DNA of 64,000 nt from Ruania zhangjianzhongii (lineage in GTDB: Bacteria; Actinomycetota; Actinomycetes; Actinomycetales; Beutenbergiaceae): the NCBI RefSeq assembly GCF_008000995.1, contig NZ_CP042828.1, positions 1,550,001 to 1,614,000 of the forward strand, read 5' to 3'. Each line of letters opens with the position of its first letter. The stretch's first letter is position 1. A program made the position numbers and the translations under genes. Positions 44,376-52,138 of the stretch are shown in pieces. The notes beneath the pieces are model-generated. The model was given only the letters and a program-made list of their open reading frames with translations. It had not been told where the DNA came from and did no database searches.

Positions 44376-44509
44376 TGATGTCTAGTCGGCCCCACGAGTG
44401 TCCGGGTCGCCGGCGCCGTACCGGGCGCCATCATGGCAGGCCCCGAACCCGTGGCGGTGCAGGCGATCGTGGGGCCGGGTTGCCGTGTCGCAACCATTAG
44501 GCTGGCAGG

Positions 44510-45073
44510 GTGAACACCCCGCACGCGGCATCCCGCCGTCCCGGTGTCGCCGGCGACCGCCCGAGCGCTGGTCCGGCACCCGAGGCGAGCGCTGGTGCGG
44601 GCAGCGCCCGGACCGAAGGCACGGACACGCCACGGGCCGAGGACACCGGCCCGCCACGGACCCAGGGCACCGAGCCCGCACGGACGCCGCGTCGGCAACG
44701 GCCGGCTCGCCCGATGTTCGGTAGCACCGTGCTGTGGAGCGAGGTGTTCGTGGTCTTCTTCGCCCTGCTGGTGGCGTTCAGCCTCCGAGTCGCCGACCCC
44801 ACCGTGCTGGGCATACTCGGCGCCGTCGGGATGGTTGCGTGCGCCGTTGCCGCACGTCTGCAGCGCACCCGCGCCGGAATCGTGCTCGGCTCCGCCGTCC
44901 AGATGCTGCTTCTGCTCGGCGGCTTCCTGGTACCGACCATGTTCGTGGTCGGTGGGGTGTTCGCGATTATCTGGGCGCTCGGCGTCTGGCTCGGGCTGAA
45001 GATCGACCGCGAGCGAGCCGAACGCGAGACCAGTGCCAGTACCACCCACGCAGCAACGGAAGGTAACGGATGA
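44510..45073 (+). CDS. DUF4233 membrane protein
   Basis: 187 residues with GTG start. A hydrophilic N-terminus of about 65 residues rich in Ala, Pro, Thr and Arg precedes a DUF4233 domain with four predicted membrane helices ([79 protein letters not shown]). The family is found almost only in actinobacteria and usually sits between folC and ndk; its function is unknown. Here ndk follows with a 4-bp overlap but folC lies 16.8 kb upstream. The long N-terminal extension is unusual. Confidence 0.88.
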   Translation: MNTPHAASRRPGVAGDRPSAGPAPEASAGAGSARTEGTDTPRAEDTGPPRTQGTEPARTPRRQRPARPMFGSTVLWSEVFVVFFALLVAFSLRVADPTVLGILGAVGMVACAVAARLQRTRAGIVLGSAVQMLLLLGGFLVPTMFVVGGVFAIIWALGVWLGLKIDRERAERETSASTTHAATEGNG

Positions 45074-45498
45074 CCGCCGAGAACGAACGTACCTTGATCC
45101 TGATCAAGCCCGATGGGGTCCAGCGCGGCCTCACCGGCCAGATCCTCGCCCGGGTCGAGGCGAAGGGCTACACCCTCAGTGCGGTGGAACTGCGCCAGGC
45201 CGACGACGGACTGCTCGCCGCGCACTACGCCGAGCACGAGGGCAAGCCGTTCTACGCGCCGCTGGTGGACTTTATGAAGTCCGGCCCGGTGCTGGCGGCG
45301 ATCGCAGAAGGTCACCGGGTGATCGAGGGATTCCGCTCCCTGGCCGGGGCCACCGATCCCACCGCCGCCTTGCCCGGGACCATCCGCGGTGACCTCGGCC
45401 GAGACTGGGGCCTGAAGGTGCAGCAGAACCTGGTGCACGGCTCGGACTCCACTGAGAGCGCCGAGCGGGAGATCGGCCTCTGGTTCCCCGGTCGCTGA
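45070..45498 (+). CDS. ndk: nucleoside diphosphate kinase
   Basis: Transfers the gamma phosphate from ATP to other nucleoside diphosphates through a phospho-His intermediate. 142 residues, the standard length. [13 protein letters not shown] (13-25) and the active-site NLVHGSDS with His123 are intact. The ATG overlaps the DUF4233 stop (ATGA). The last codons and stop are duplicated in the spacer just downstream. Confidence 0.97.
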   Translation: MTAENERTLILIKPDGVQRGLTGQILARVEAKGYTLSAVELRQADDGLLAAHYAEHEGKPFYAPLVDFMKSGPVLAAIAEGHRVIEGFRSLAGATDPTAALPGTIRGDLGRDWGLKVQQNLVHGSDSTESAEREIGLWFPGR

Positions 45499-45528
45499 GG
45501 CTCCGCTGGTTCCCCGGTCGCTGAGGCT
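45480..45528. repeat. 23-bp tandem duplication of the ndk 3' end
   Basis: CTGGTTCCCCGGTCGCTGAG plus GCT at 45480-45502 recurs exactly at 45506-45528 (26-bp period). It covers the final codons and stop of ndk. Confidence 0.95.
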
Positions 45529-45713
45529 TCCGGACCGCTGAACTGCACGTCCGCTCCGCATGTGCCTGACATACGGCCACTCTCTGCCGGGTTTGTCCTA
45601 ACAAAGGTTGCGCTCGATACTTGGGCGGTGGGACGATGACGGCGACCCGACCGCACGCCCGCGCGCTCAGTGACGTAGCGCAGGTGGTGGGCGGACCCAT
45701 CGTCAGGAGGACC

Positions 45714-47237
45714 ATGTCCGCGCCCAGCATCCAGCACTTCATCAACGGTCGGCTGCGAGACGGTAGCGGTGGGCGAATCGAGGTGCAGAACCCGGCCACC
45801 GGCCAGGTCAGCGGCACCATCGATGCTGCCGGTGCGGATGAGCTCGCGGAGACCATCGCGGCCGCCACCACCGCCTTCGAAGACTGGTCCCAGCAGTCCC
45901 TGAGCCGACGCGCGAGCGTGCTGTTCGCCTTCCGGGAGCTGGTCGCCGCACATAGCGACCGGATCGCTGCCGCCATCTCCGCCGAGCACGGCAAGACCCT
46001 CGCCGACGCCGCCGGCGAGGTCGCCCGCGGGCTGGAGAACATCGAGTTTGCCTGCGGACTGCCACAGCACCTGCAGGGCGGTTACGCCGACCAGGTGAGC
46101 ACCGGCGTCGACGTCTACTCCTATCGTGAACCGCTCGGGGTTGTTTCCGGCATCACCCCGTTCAACTTCCCGGCGATGGTGCCGCTGTGGATGGCGCCGA
46201 TCGCGATCGCCTGCGGTAACTCCTTCATCCTCAAACCTTCTGAACGGGACCCCTCCGCCGCTCTCGTGCTCGCCGACTTGTGGCAGCAGGCCGGCCTTCC
46301 GGACGGTGTGTTCAACGTGCTGCACGGTGGTCCCGGCCTGGTGGACGCGATCCTCGCCGACCCGGGAATCGCCGCGGTCTCCTTCGTCGGCTCCACCCCG
46401 ATCGCCCGGCACGTCTACGAACGTGCCTCCGCTCACGGTAAGCGGGTGCAGGCCCTGGGCGGGGCGAAGAACCATGCCGTGGTGCTGCCGGACGCGAACG
46501 CGAACGCCACCGCAGCCCACCTGGTGGCGGCCGGCTACGGATCTGCCGGCCAACGGTGCATGGCGATCTCCGCCGTCGTGGCGGTGGGCACTGTTGAGCA
46601 GGTGCAGCCTCTGCTGACCGAGCTGCAGACCCAGGCCAGCGCCGTCGTCGTCGGTCCATATACCAACGACCAAGCCGAGATGGGCCCGGTGATCACCGCG
46701 CAGGCCCGCGAACGCGTCCGCTCGATCGTCACCGAGGCCGAGACCGGTGGCGCCCGCATCCTCCTCGACGGCCGCGACCTGGTCGTGACCGGCCACGAGA
46801 ACGGCCATTTCGTCGGCCCGATCCTGCTCGACGAGGTCACCCAGGACTCGGTCGCCTACACCGAGGAGATCTTCGGCCCGGTGCTCGTGGTGCTGCGGGC
46901 ACGGGACCTGGACGAGGCACTGGCCATCGTCAATGCCAATCCGTACGGCAACGGTGCTGCCATCTTCACCGGCGACGGCGGAGCGGCCCGGCACTTCCAA
47001 CGTCACGTGCAGTCCGGGATGGTGGGGATCAACGTGCCGATCCCGGTGCCGGTCGGATCCTTCTCCTTCGGCGGCCGCAAGGATTCCCTGTTCGGCGACA
47101 CGCACGTCTACGGCCGAGAGGGTGTGGCGTTCTACACCCGGGCGAAGGCAGTCACCGCCCGCTGGCCGGAGCCGTCCGCTGCGCAGCGGGGCCCCAGTGG
47201 CGCCTCGATGGCCTTCCCCGCCGGGCAGCAGGCATGA
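45714..47237 (+). CDS. mmsA: CoA-acylating methylmalonate-semialdehyde dehydrogenase
   Basis: Aldehyde dehydrogenase that converts methylmalonate or malonate semialdehyde to propionyl- or acetyl-CoA (valine or myo-inositol catabolism, IolA/MmsA). 507 residues: SGITPFNFPAMVPLWM near 145-160 is diagnostic for the family, GSAGQRCMAIS carries nucleophile Cys282, and EIFGPVLVVLR is near 385. The general-base Glu of ordinary ALDHs is absent, as expected for this CoA-dependent class. The ATG at 45714 has AGGAGG 3 bp upstream; earlier in-frame starts are rejected. Overlap with the next gene (ATGA) and an IolE-like neighbour favour an inositol-type pathway. Confidence 0.92.
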   Translation: MSAPSIQHFINGRLRDGSGGRIEVQNPATGQVSGTIDAAGADELAETIAAATTAFEDWSQQSLSRRASVLFAFRELVAAHSDRIAAAISAEHGKTLADAAGEVARGLENIEFACGLPQHLQGGYADQVSTGVDVYSYREPLGVVSGITPFNFPAMVPLWMAPIAIACGNSFILKPSERDPSAALVLADLWQQAGLPDGVFNVLHGGPGLVDAILADPGIAAVSFVGSTPIARHVYERASAHGKRVQALGGAKNHAVVLPDANANATAAHLVAAGYGSAGQRCMAISAVVAVGTVEQVQPLLTELQTQASAVVVGPYTNDQAEMGPVITAQARERVRSIVTEAETGGARILLDGRDLVVTGHENGHFVGPILLDEVTQDSVAYTEEIFGPVLVVLRARDLDEALAIVNANPYGNGAAIFTGDGGAARHFQRHVQSGMVGINVPIPVPVGSFSFGGRKDSLFGDTHVYGREGVAFYTRAKAVTARWPEPSAAQRGPSGASMAFPAGQQA

Positions 47238-48142
47238 CCGCCGGCATCACCCTGGCCAATGCGCCGGTCTCCTACGGCGTGTTCGAGCTGTCCGCGTCTG
47301 AGGGAGTGGACCTCCCCGGCCCGGAGGAGCTGGCCAGGGTGATCGCCGCGGCCGGGTACACCGGGATCGACTCCGGGCCGATCGGCATGCTTGGCCGCGG
47401 TCAGAAGCTGCGAGACCGGCTCGCTCGGCATGGCCTGTCCCTCGCCGGTGGCTGGGTGGACCTTCCGTTCTCCGATGCCGAGGCGTTCACCGCGGCTCTG
47501 CCCGGCTACCGAGACGCTCTCGCCTTCTTCGCCGAGGGCAACGACCCCGCACGGCCCGCGCGGCCCACCCTCGCCGACTCCGGTTCCGAGCAGCGCCGCG
47601 CCCATCCCGGCGGAGGGCCAGGGCTGAGCCTGGGCGAACGCGGCTGGGACACGTTGGCAGCCAACGTGAGCACCGCCCTAGAGCTGGCGCGCGAGGCCGG
47701 TCTCGAGCCGACCTTCCACCACCATGCCTGCACCCACGTGGAGACGCCGGCCGAGATCGACGAACTGCTCGCCCGCAGCGATGTGGGTCTGACCCTGGAC
47801 ACCGGCCATCTACTTCTCGGCGGCGGTGACCCACTCACCGGGCTGCACCGCTGGGCGAGCCGGATCGACCATCTGCACCTGAAGGACGTGCGCCGGTCGG
47901 TGCTCGACGAGGTGGTCGCCGCCAGGGCGGGGATGCGCAAGGTGTGGACCGACCGGGCCTTTGTTCCGCTCGGCGAGGGCGACCTGGACCTGGAGGCGGT
48001 GATGACGCAGATCCTCAGCAGTGGCTACACCGGCTGGCTCGTCGTGGAGCAGGATGTCATCCCGCAGGTCGGTGACGACCCTCACCGTCCGCAGCGCGAA
48101 CAGGTGCACAACCGCGAGGTGCTGCGCCGGTGGTTTCCGTGA
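47234..48142 (+). CDS. TIM-barrel sugar isomerase/dehydratase, IolE/IolI-like
   Basis: 302-residue xylose-isomerase-like barrel. Start VSYGVFELSA matches inosose-dehydratase style N-termini (NAPVSWG...). Metal-site regions: FHHHACTHVETPAEID near 155-170, LTLDTGHLLLGGGDP near 183-197, HLHLKDV near 213-219, and VVEQDV near 274. myo-Inosose dehydratase (IolE) is the best guess given the adjacent mmsA and Gfo/Idh genes, but IolH/IolI-type epimerases cannot be excluded. A 15-20-residue insert after residue 105 is unusual. Overlaps on both sides show it is in the middle of a three-gene operon. Confidence 0.85.
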   Translation: MTAGITLANAPVSYGVFELSASEGVDLPGPEELARVIAAAGYTGIDSGPIGMLGRGQKLRDRLARHGLSLAGGWVDLPFSDAEAFTAALPGYRDALAFFAEGNDPARPARPTLADSGSEQRRAHPGGGPGLSLGERGWDTLAANVSTALELAREAGLEPTFHHHACTHVETPAEIDELLARSDVGLTLDTGHLLLGGGDPLTGLHRWASRIDHLHLKDVRRSVLDEVVAARAGMRKVWTDRAFVPLGEGDLDLEAVMTQILSSGYTGWLVVEQDVIPQVGDDPHRPQREQVHNREVLRRWFP

Positions 48143-49257
48143 GGCTGCGGATCGGCGTGCTGGGGCTCGGCGCTGTGGTGCAGAGCGTGCACCTGCCGCT
48201 GTTGCTGCGCCGCTGGGCTGAGTTCCAGGTGGTGGCTGTGGCAGACCTGTCCGCCGACCGGGCCGCACAGGTTGCCGATCGCTACGGGATCGAAGGGATG
48301 TTCACCTCCACGGCGGAGCTGCTCGCCGCACACGGGGACGGCACCTGTCCGTTGGATGCCGTCCTGGTGGCCACCTCCGGGACGCACGGGGCAGACTCGC
48401 TGGCGGTCGCTGAGGCGGGGCTGCCGGTGTTCTGCGAGAAGCCGCTTGCGCTCGCCGAGGCCGAGATCGACCGGCTGGAGGCAGCCGGCGCAAGGGTCCA
48501 GCTCGGCTACATGAAGGAATACGATCCGGCGACGGCGGAGCTCGCCCGGGTACTGGACGGCACCCGGGTGCGGGCGGTCACCGTGGAGATCCTGCACCCC
48601 AGCGCCGAACGTCAGCTGCGGTTCGCGAACCTGCTGCCCCCACCGACAGATGTTGGCGCCGACCGGCTGGCAGCCGCGACCGGCCCTACCCAGGCAGCGC
48701 TGGACACAGCCGTCGGCACCGGAACGGCGCAGCAGTGGCGGGACCTGTACGCGAACGTGGTGCTCGGCTCGATCGTGCACGACCTCTCCCTGCTCCGGCA
48801 CCTGGGCTACGCCGTCGCCGAGGTGCAGACCGCTCACCAGTGGGCTGCCGAGGGTGGGCATCCAGGCTCGGTCGAGGCCGGCGGCACCCTCACCGGAGGC
48901 GCTCGATGGCAGCTGGGCTGGCACTACCTGCCGGACTACCCCGACTACCGGGAGACGGTGACCTTCCACCACGACACCGGTAGCGCGAGCCTGACTTTCG
49001 GTGTGCCGTACCTGCTGAACGCCGCGACCGTGCTGACCGTGGTCACCGCTGCCGACGACGGCGAGGTGCGCGCCGAGTACCGGTGGCCCCAGCAGGAGGC
49101 GTTCGAGAACGAGCTGCTCGCCTTCTCCGCCTTCGTCCGCACCGGAGCCGCACCACACTCGCAGACGGCGCAGGGCCGGGCGGACCTGGTCGTCGCCCAG
49201 CAGATTGTGGCCCGGCTGACCGGCGGTGCGGTGGCTGGGGAGGCGGTCCGCCGCTGA
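48139..49257 (+). CDS. Gfo/Idh/MocA-family oxidoreductase
   Basis: 372-residue NAD(P)-dependent dehydrogenase, last gene of the mmsA operon. Rossmann motif GVLGLGAVVQSVHLPLL, conserved Lys in CEKPLAL near 104-110, and NVVLGSIVHDLSLLRHLG near 210-227 with the His-Asp pair of the active site. The GTG at 48139 overlaps the previous stop (GTGA); a GTG at 48130 is an alternative. It shares little with the three Gfo/Idh proteins at 41-44.3 kb. The context suggests oxidation of inositol or a related polyol. Confidence 0.86.
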   Translation: MRLRIGVLGLGAVVQSVHLPLLLRRWAEFQVVAVADLSADRAAQVADRYGIEGMFTSTAELLAAHGDGTCPLDAVLVATSGTHGADSLAVAEAGLPVFCEKPLALAEAEIDRLEAAGARVQLGYMKEYDPATAELARVLDGTRVRAVTVEILHPSAERQLRFANLLPPPTDVGADRLAAATGPTQAALDTAVGTGTAQQWRDLYANVVLGSIVHDLSLLRHLGYAVAEVQTAHQWAAEGGHPGSVEAGGTLTGGARWQLGWHYLPDYPDYRETVTFHHDTGSASLTFGVPYLLNAATVLTVVTAADDGEVRAEYRWPQQEAFENELLAFSAFVRTGAAPHSQTAQGRADLVVAQQIVARLTGGAVAGEAVRR

Positions 49258-49295
49258 GCGTTCGGGACTCCCGCCGGGCGTGGGAAGATGCCGGG

Positions 49296-50147
49296 GTGAC
49301 TCGACGCATCGCCTACCAGGGAGAACCCGGCGCGAACTCGGACATCGTGTGCCGCCAGCACTATCCGGACTGGGAGCCGCTGCCGTGCGCCTCGTTCGAG
49401 GACGTCTTTGCTGCCGTCGCCAGCGGTCAGGCCGAGTTGGCGCTGCTCCCGATCGACAACTCACTCGCCGGACGGGTCGCCGATATCCACCATTTCCTCC
49501 CCACCTCCGGCCTGCACATCGTGGCCGAGCACTTCCTCCGGATCGCTTTCACCCTGATGGGCGTGCGAGGTGCGGACCCCGAGAAGATCACCACAGTGCG
49601 CTCGCACGTGCATGCGCTCGGGCAGTGCCGCCAGGTGATCCGTGAGCGGCACCTGACCCCGATGGTCGCCGGGGACACCGCCGGCGCCGCCCGGGAGGTC
49701 GCCGAGCTCGCCGACCCGACCCAGGCGGCGATCGCGCCGCAGTTGGCGGCGCAGATCTACGACCTGGAGATCTTCGCCTCGGACGTGGAGGATGCTGACC
49801 ACAACACCACCCGGTTCGTGGTGCTCTCGCCCGAGGAGCGGCGTACCCCTTCCGGTGCCGGGCCGGTGGTGACCACGTTCGTGTTCAAGGTGCGCAACCT
49901 GCCGGCCGCGCTGTACAAGGCACTCGGCGGCTTTGCCACCAACGGGGTGAACATGACCAAGCTGGAGAGCTACATGGTGGACGGCGAGTTCGTCGCCACG
50001 ATGTTCCTCGCCGAGGTGGACGGGCACCCGGACGACCTGCCAGTGGGGCGCGCGCTGGAGGAGCTGGAGTTCTTCACCACCGAGGTGCACGTGCTCGGCG
50101 TCTACCCGGCGGATGCCTATCGGTTGGAGGCCGGCTCGCCGGTCTGA
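49296..50147 (+). CDS. pheA: prephenate dehydratase
   Basis: Converts prephenate to phenylpyruvate in phenylalanine synthesis. 283 residues with GTG start: the catalytic domain begins RRIAYQGEPGANSD, PIDNSLAGRV lies near 55-64, and the essential Thr-Arg-Phe is in DHNTTRFVVLS near 169-179. A C-terminal ACT domain (about 195-275) has VNMTKLESYMVDGEF, where the usual Phe-binding ESRP is ESYM, so feedback control may differ. It is monofunctional, without a chorismate mutase domain. The longer in-frame ORF upstream is rejected as antisense-like overlap with the Gfo/Idh gene. Confidence 0.93.
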   Translation: MTRRIAYQGEPGANSDIVCRQHYPDWEPLPCASFEDVFAAVASGQAELALLPIDNSLAGRVADIHHFLPTSGLHIVAEHFLRIAFTLMGVRGADPEKITTVRSHVHALGQCRQVIRERHLTPMVAGDTAGAAREVAELADPTQAAIAPQLAAQIYDLEIFASDVEDADHNTTRFVVLSPEERRTPSGAGPVVTTFVFKVRNLPAALYKALGGFATNGVNMTKLESYMVDGEFVATMFLAEVDGHPDDLPVGRALEELEFFTTEVHVLGVYPADAYRLEAGSPV

Positions 50148-50240
50148 GCGCCACCTGGTCCGTACCGGATGAGGGCGCATCCTCCACCGAGGTAGCTTCC
50201 AGTACCGGAGTGACGTTCTGCCTTGGCTCCGATCCCGCAG

Positions 50241-50335
50241 CTTGCCTCCCATCGGGACGCTTGCCTCCCATCGGGACGCTTGCCTCCCATCTGGACGCTT
50301 GCCTCCCATCGGGACGCTTGTCTCCCATCTGGATC
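50241..50335. repeat. 19-bp minisatellite, five tandem units
   Basis: Five head-to-tail copies of CTTGCCTCCCATCGGGACG begin at 50241, 50260, 50279, 50298 and 50317. Copies 3 and 5 carry CATCTGGA in place of CATCGGGA, and copy 5 also has TTGTCT. They lie in the 278-bp spacer after pheA; no gene was supported here. Confidence 0.95.
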
Positions 50336-50425
50336 GGGGTGCGGATCGGGATCGGGGTGCGGGCGACCGGGTGGCGCAGGCACGGCCTGGGGATGAGGAT
50401 GGAGGCCCCGATGACAGGAGGAACG

Positions 50426-50653
50426 ATGAGCACACGGCCCGGTCCGGACTCCTGGCAGGACGCCGGTCTCGACGACGAACGCGACGACGACCCGGTCAAC
50501 CTGGTGCAGGAGGCTGAGGACACCGACCCGGCAGAGGCAGGCGAGGACTACCGCCCGCACACCGCGCGACCCGATCGGGACGGTGAGGCCGATGAGGCGG
50601 ACGTCGCCGATCAGGCAGTCGTGGTGCTGCACGACGACGATGACGACCACTGA
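50426..50653 (+). CDS. small acidic conserved-type hypothetical protein
   Basis: 75 residues with a strong AGGAGG 4 bp before the ATG. It is extremely acidic (DDERDDDPVNLVQEAEDTDP, then EADEADVADQAVVVLHDDDDDH) and has no hydrophobic core, so it is probably intrinsically disordered. The segment YRPHTARPDRDGEADEADVADQA resembles a small actinobacterial family without known function. It is convergent with the PHP hydrolase gene. Confidence 0.7.
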   Translation: MSTRPGPDSWQDAGLDDERDDDPVNLVQEAEDTDPAEAGEDYRPHTARPDRDGEADEADVADQAVVVLHDDDDDH

Positions 50654-50761
50654 GGGCTCGGCGCGGTGAGGACTCGGCACGCTGACCGGTCGACACCGTG
50701 AGGCTGAGCGGCACGGCGTCCTGCACTGAGCCGGTCGGGCCGCAGCAGCTGCCCTGCCAGC

Positions 50762-52018
50762 TCAGCGGCAGATCGCCAGCACCCGACGCACCGGGTCCTC
50801 CAGGTGGTACGGGCCCTGACCCCAGTCGCCGCTGATCCGCACCTCCTCAGCCAAGATTCGCCGTCGGCGGCCGGCCGCATCGACAAGCACGGCGCCGGAA
50901 CCTGCCAGGGCGAGCAGATCGCCGTCGCGGCGCAGCAACAGAGGTGAGGTGAGCGGATCCGGAGTGGCATCGGGACGGACCCCGAGGCTGATCGCTGTGC
51001 GCCCGGCCGCCACCCCGGCCAGGATCGCCTCCGGAGTGCGGTCCGCAGCGGCCACCCACGTGGTCGGCGTGCCCAGCGTCCAGCCCGCACCCGCCGCATG
51101 AAAGTCCGATCCGCCGATCAACGCGGTGTGCGAGCTGCCGGGCAGGTGCTCGAGCAGCTGCCAGATCGCCCACGGCGCAGTCGCGGTGAGGTCGCGGAAC
51201 CAGGAGATGTGCCAGAGCTCCACGGCGTGCGGGGCGCGGTCCAACCGGTGCTGCCACGCACAGTCGCCCTCGACCGGATGGTTCACCGAGAGCAGCCCAC
51301 CGCGCCGGTCGACCTCGTCCAACCAGTGCTGCCCCGGCTGACGGAAGTCCACCCACCCGATATCGCCGTAGGCCCCGGCGTGTCCCGAGGCGGTGGTGAG
51401 CTCCTGCCCCGGCAGGAGCGTGACCTCATGCCGGGCCGCCGACGCCCCGAGCAGGCGGTGGTGGCTGATCGTGTTGTGGTCGGTGACGGCCAGGAAGTCC
51501 AGGCCCGAACTCACCGCCCGGGCCGCGATCTGGTCGATGCTTTCCCGACCGTCGGAGTGCACCGTATGTGCGTGGAAGTCCCCGGCAAACCAAGTCAGGC
51601 CCGCTCCGGCGGGCACGGACCGGCTACTACCGCGGATCCGCTGCGTCACCGGTGCGAGCCGCTCGGGCTCCACCGGGGCGGAACTGTCCATCTCCGCCTC
51701 GACCCGTACCTGCACCCCACCGGCGGGCAGATGATGCAGACCGAGCACCACGTGCCAGGTTCCCGGCTCCACGCCCGGCAGGAAGCCCGGGGTGGCCTCC
51801 TCGGCGCGTACCACGAAGTGCTGCCGAGCCCCACCCGCCCAGCCACACCAGTGCGACGGAGCCTCGCAGCCGAGGTCGATCACCGCCGTCGGGTCGGTGA
51901 CCCTCAACCGCACCGCCACACTGCTCCCGCCGGCCGGCACCTCGAAGGGCACCCGCAGGTAACGCGCGCGGATCTGGTCCTCAACAGTGAGCCGCCGGTC
52001 CAGCAGCGCAGGGGTCAT
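50762..52018 (-). CDS. PHP-domain metal-dependent hydrolase (CehA/McbA-like)
   Basis: 418-residue predicted phosphoesterase or hydrolase. The first 140 residues form a beta-rich, ligand-binding-like domain; the PHP domain follows with metal-ligand motifs GDFHAHTVHSDG near 145-156, LAVTDHNTISHH near 172-183, LLPGQELTT near 196, and IGGSDFHAAG near 295-304. The architecture resembles CehA/McbA proteins, some of which act on carbamates, but the substrate here is unknown. No signal peptide is seen. The ATG at 52018 is divergent from smc with 120 bp between. Confidence 0.82.
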   Translation of the reverse strand: MTPALLDRRLTVEDQIRARYLRVPFEVPAGGSSVAVRLRVTDPTAVIDLGCEAPSHWCGWAGGARQHFVVRAEEATPGFLPGVEPGTWHVVLGLHHLPAGGVQVRVEAEMDSSAPVEPERLAPVTQRIRGSSRSVPAGAGLTWFAGDFHAHTVHSDGRESIDQIAARAVSSGLDFLAVTDHNTISHHRLLGASAARHEVTLLPGQELTTASGHAGAYGDIGWVDFRQPGQHWLDEVDRRGGLLSVNHPVEGDCAWQHRLDRAPHAVELWHISWFRDLTATAPWAIWQLLEHLPGSSHTALIGGSDFHAAGAGWTLGTPTTWVAAADRTPEAILAGVAAGRTAISLGVRPDATPDPLTSPLLLRRDGDLLALAGSGAVLVDAAGRRRRILAEEVRISGDWGQGPYHLEDPVRRVLAICR

Positions 52019-52138
52019 GGCACCACCCTGACCAGGCGAGCGCTTGGAGTCAACGATTCCGGCCCGGCCAGTGCGTGCGGCCGCCCGTGCCTGCCGGGAT
52101 CCACGAACTGGCGCCGTTGAGCCGCTAGCCTGGGCACC

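Noticed and set aside
50241-50335. CRISPR array
   Set aside because: Units are contiguous 19-mers without spacers and no cas genes are present.
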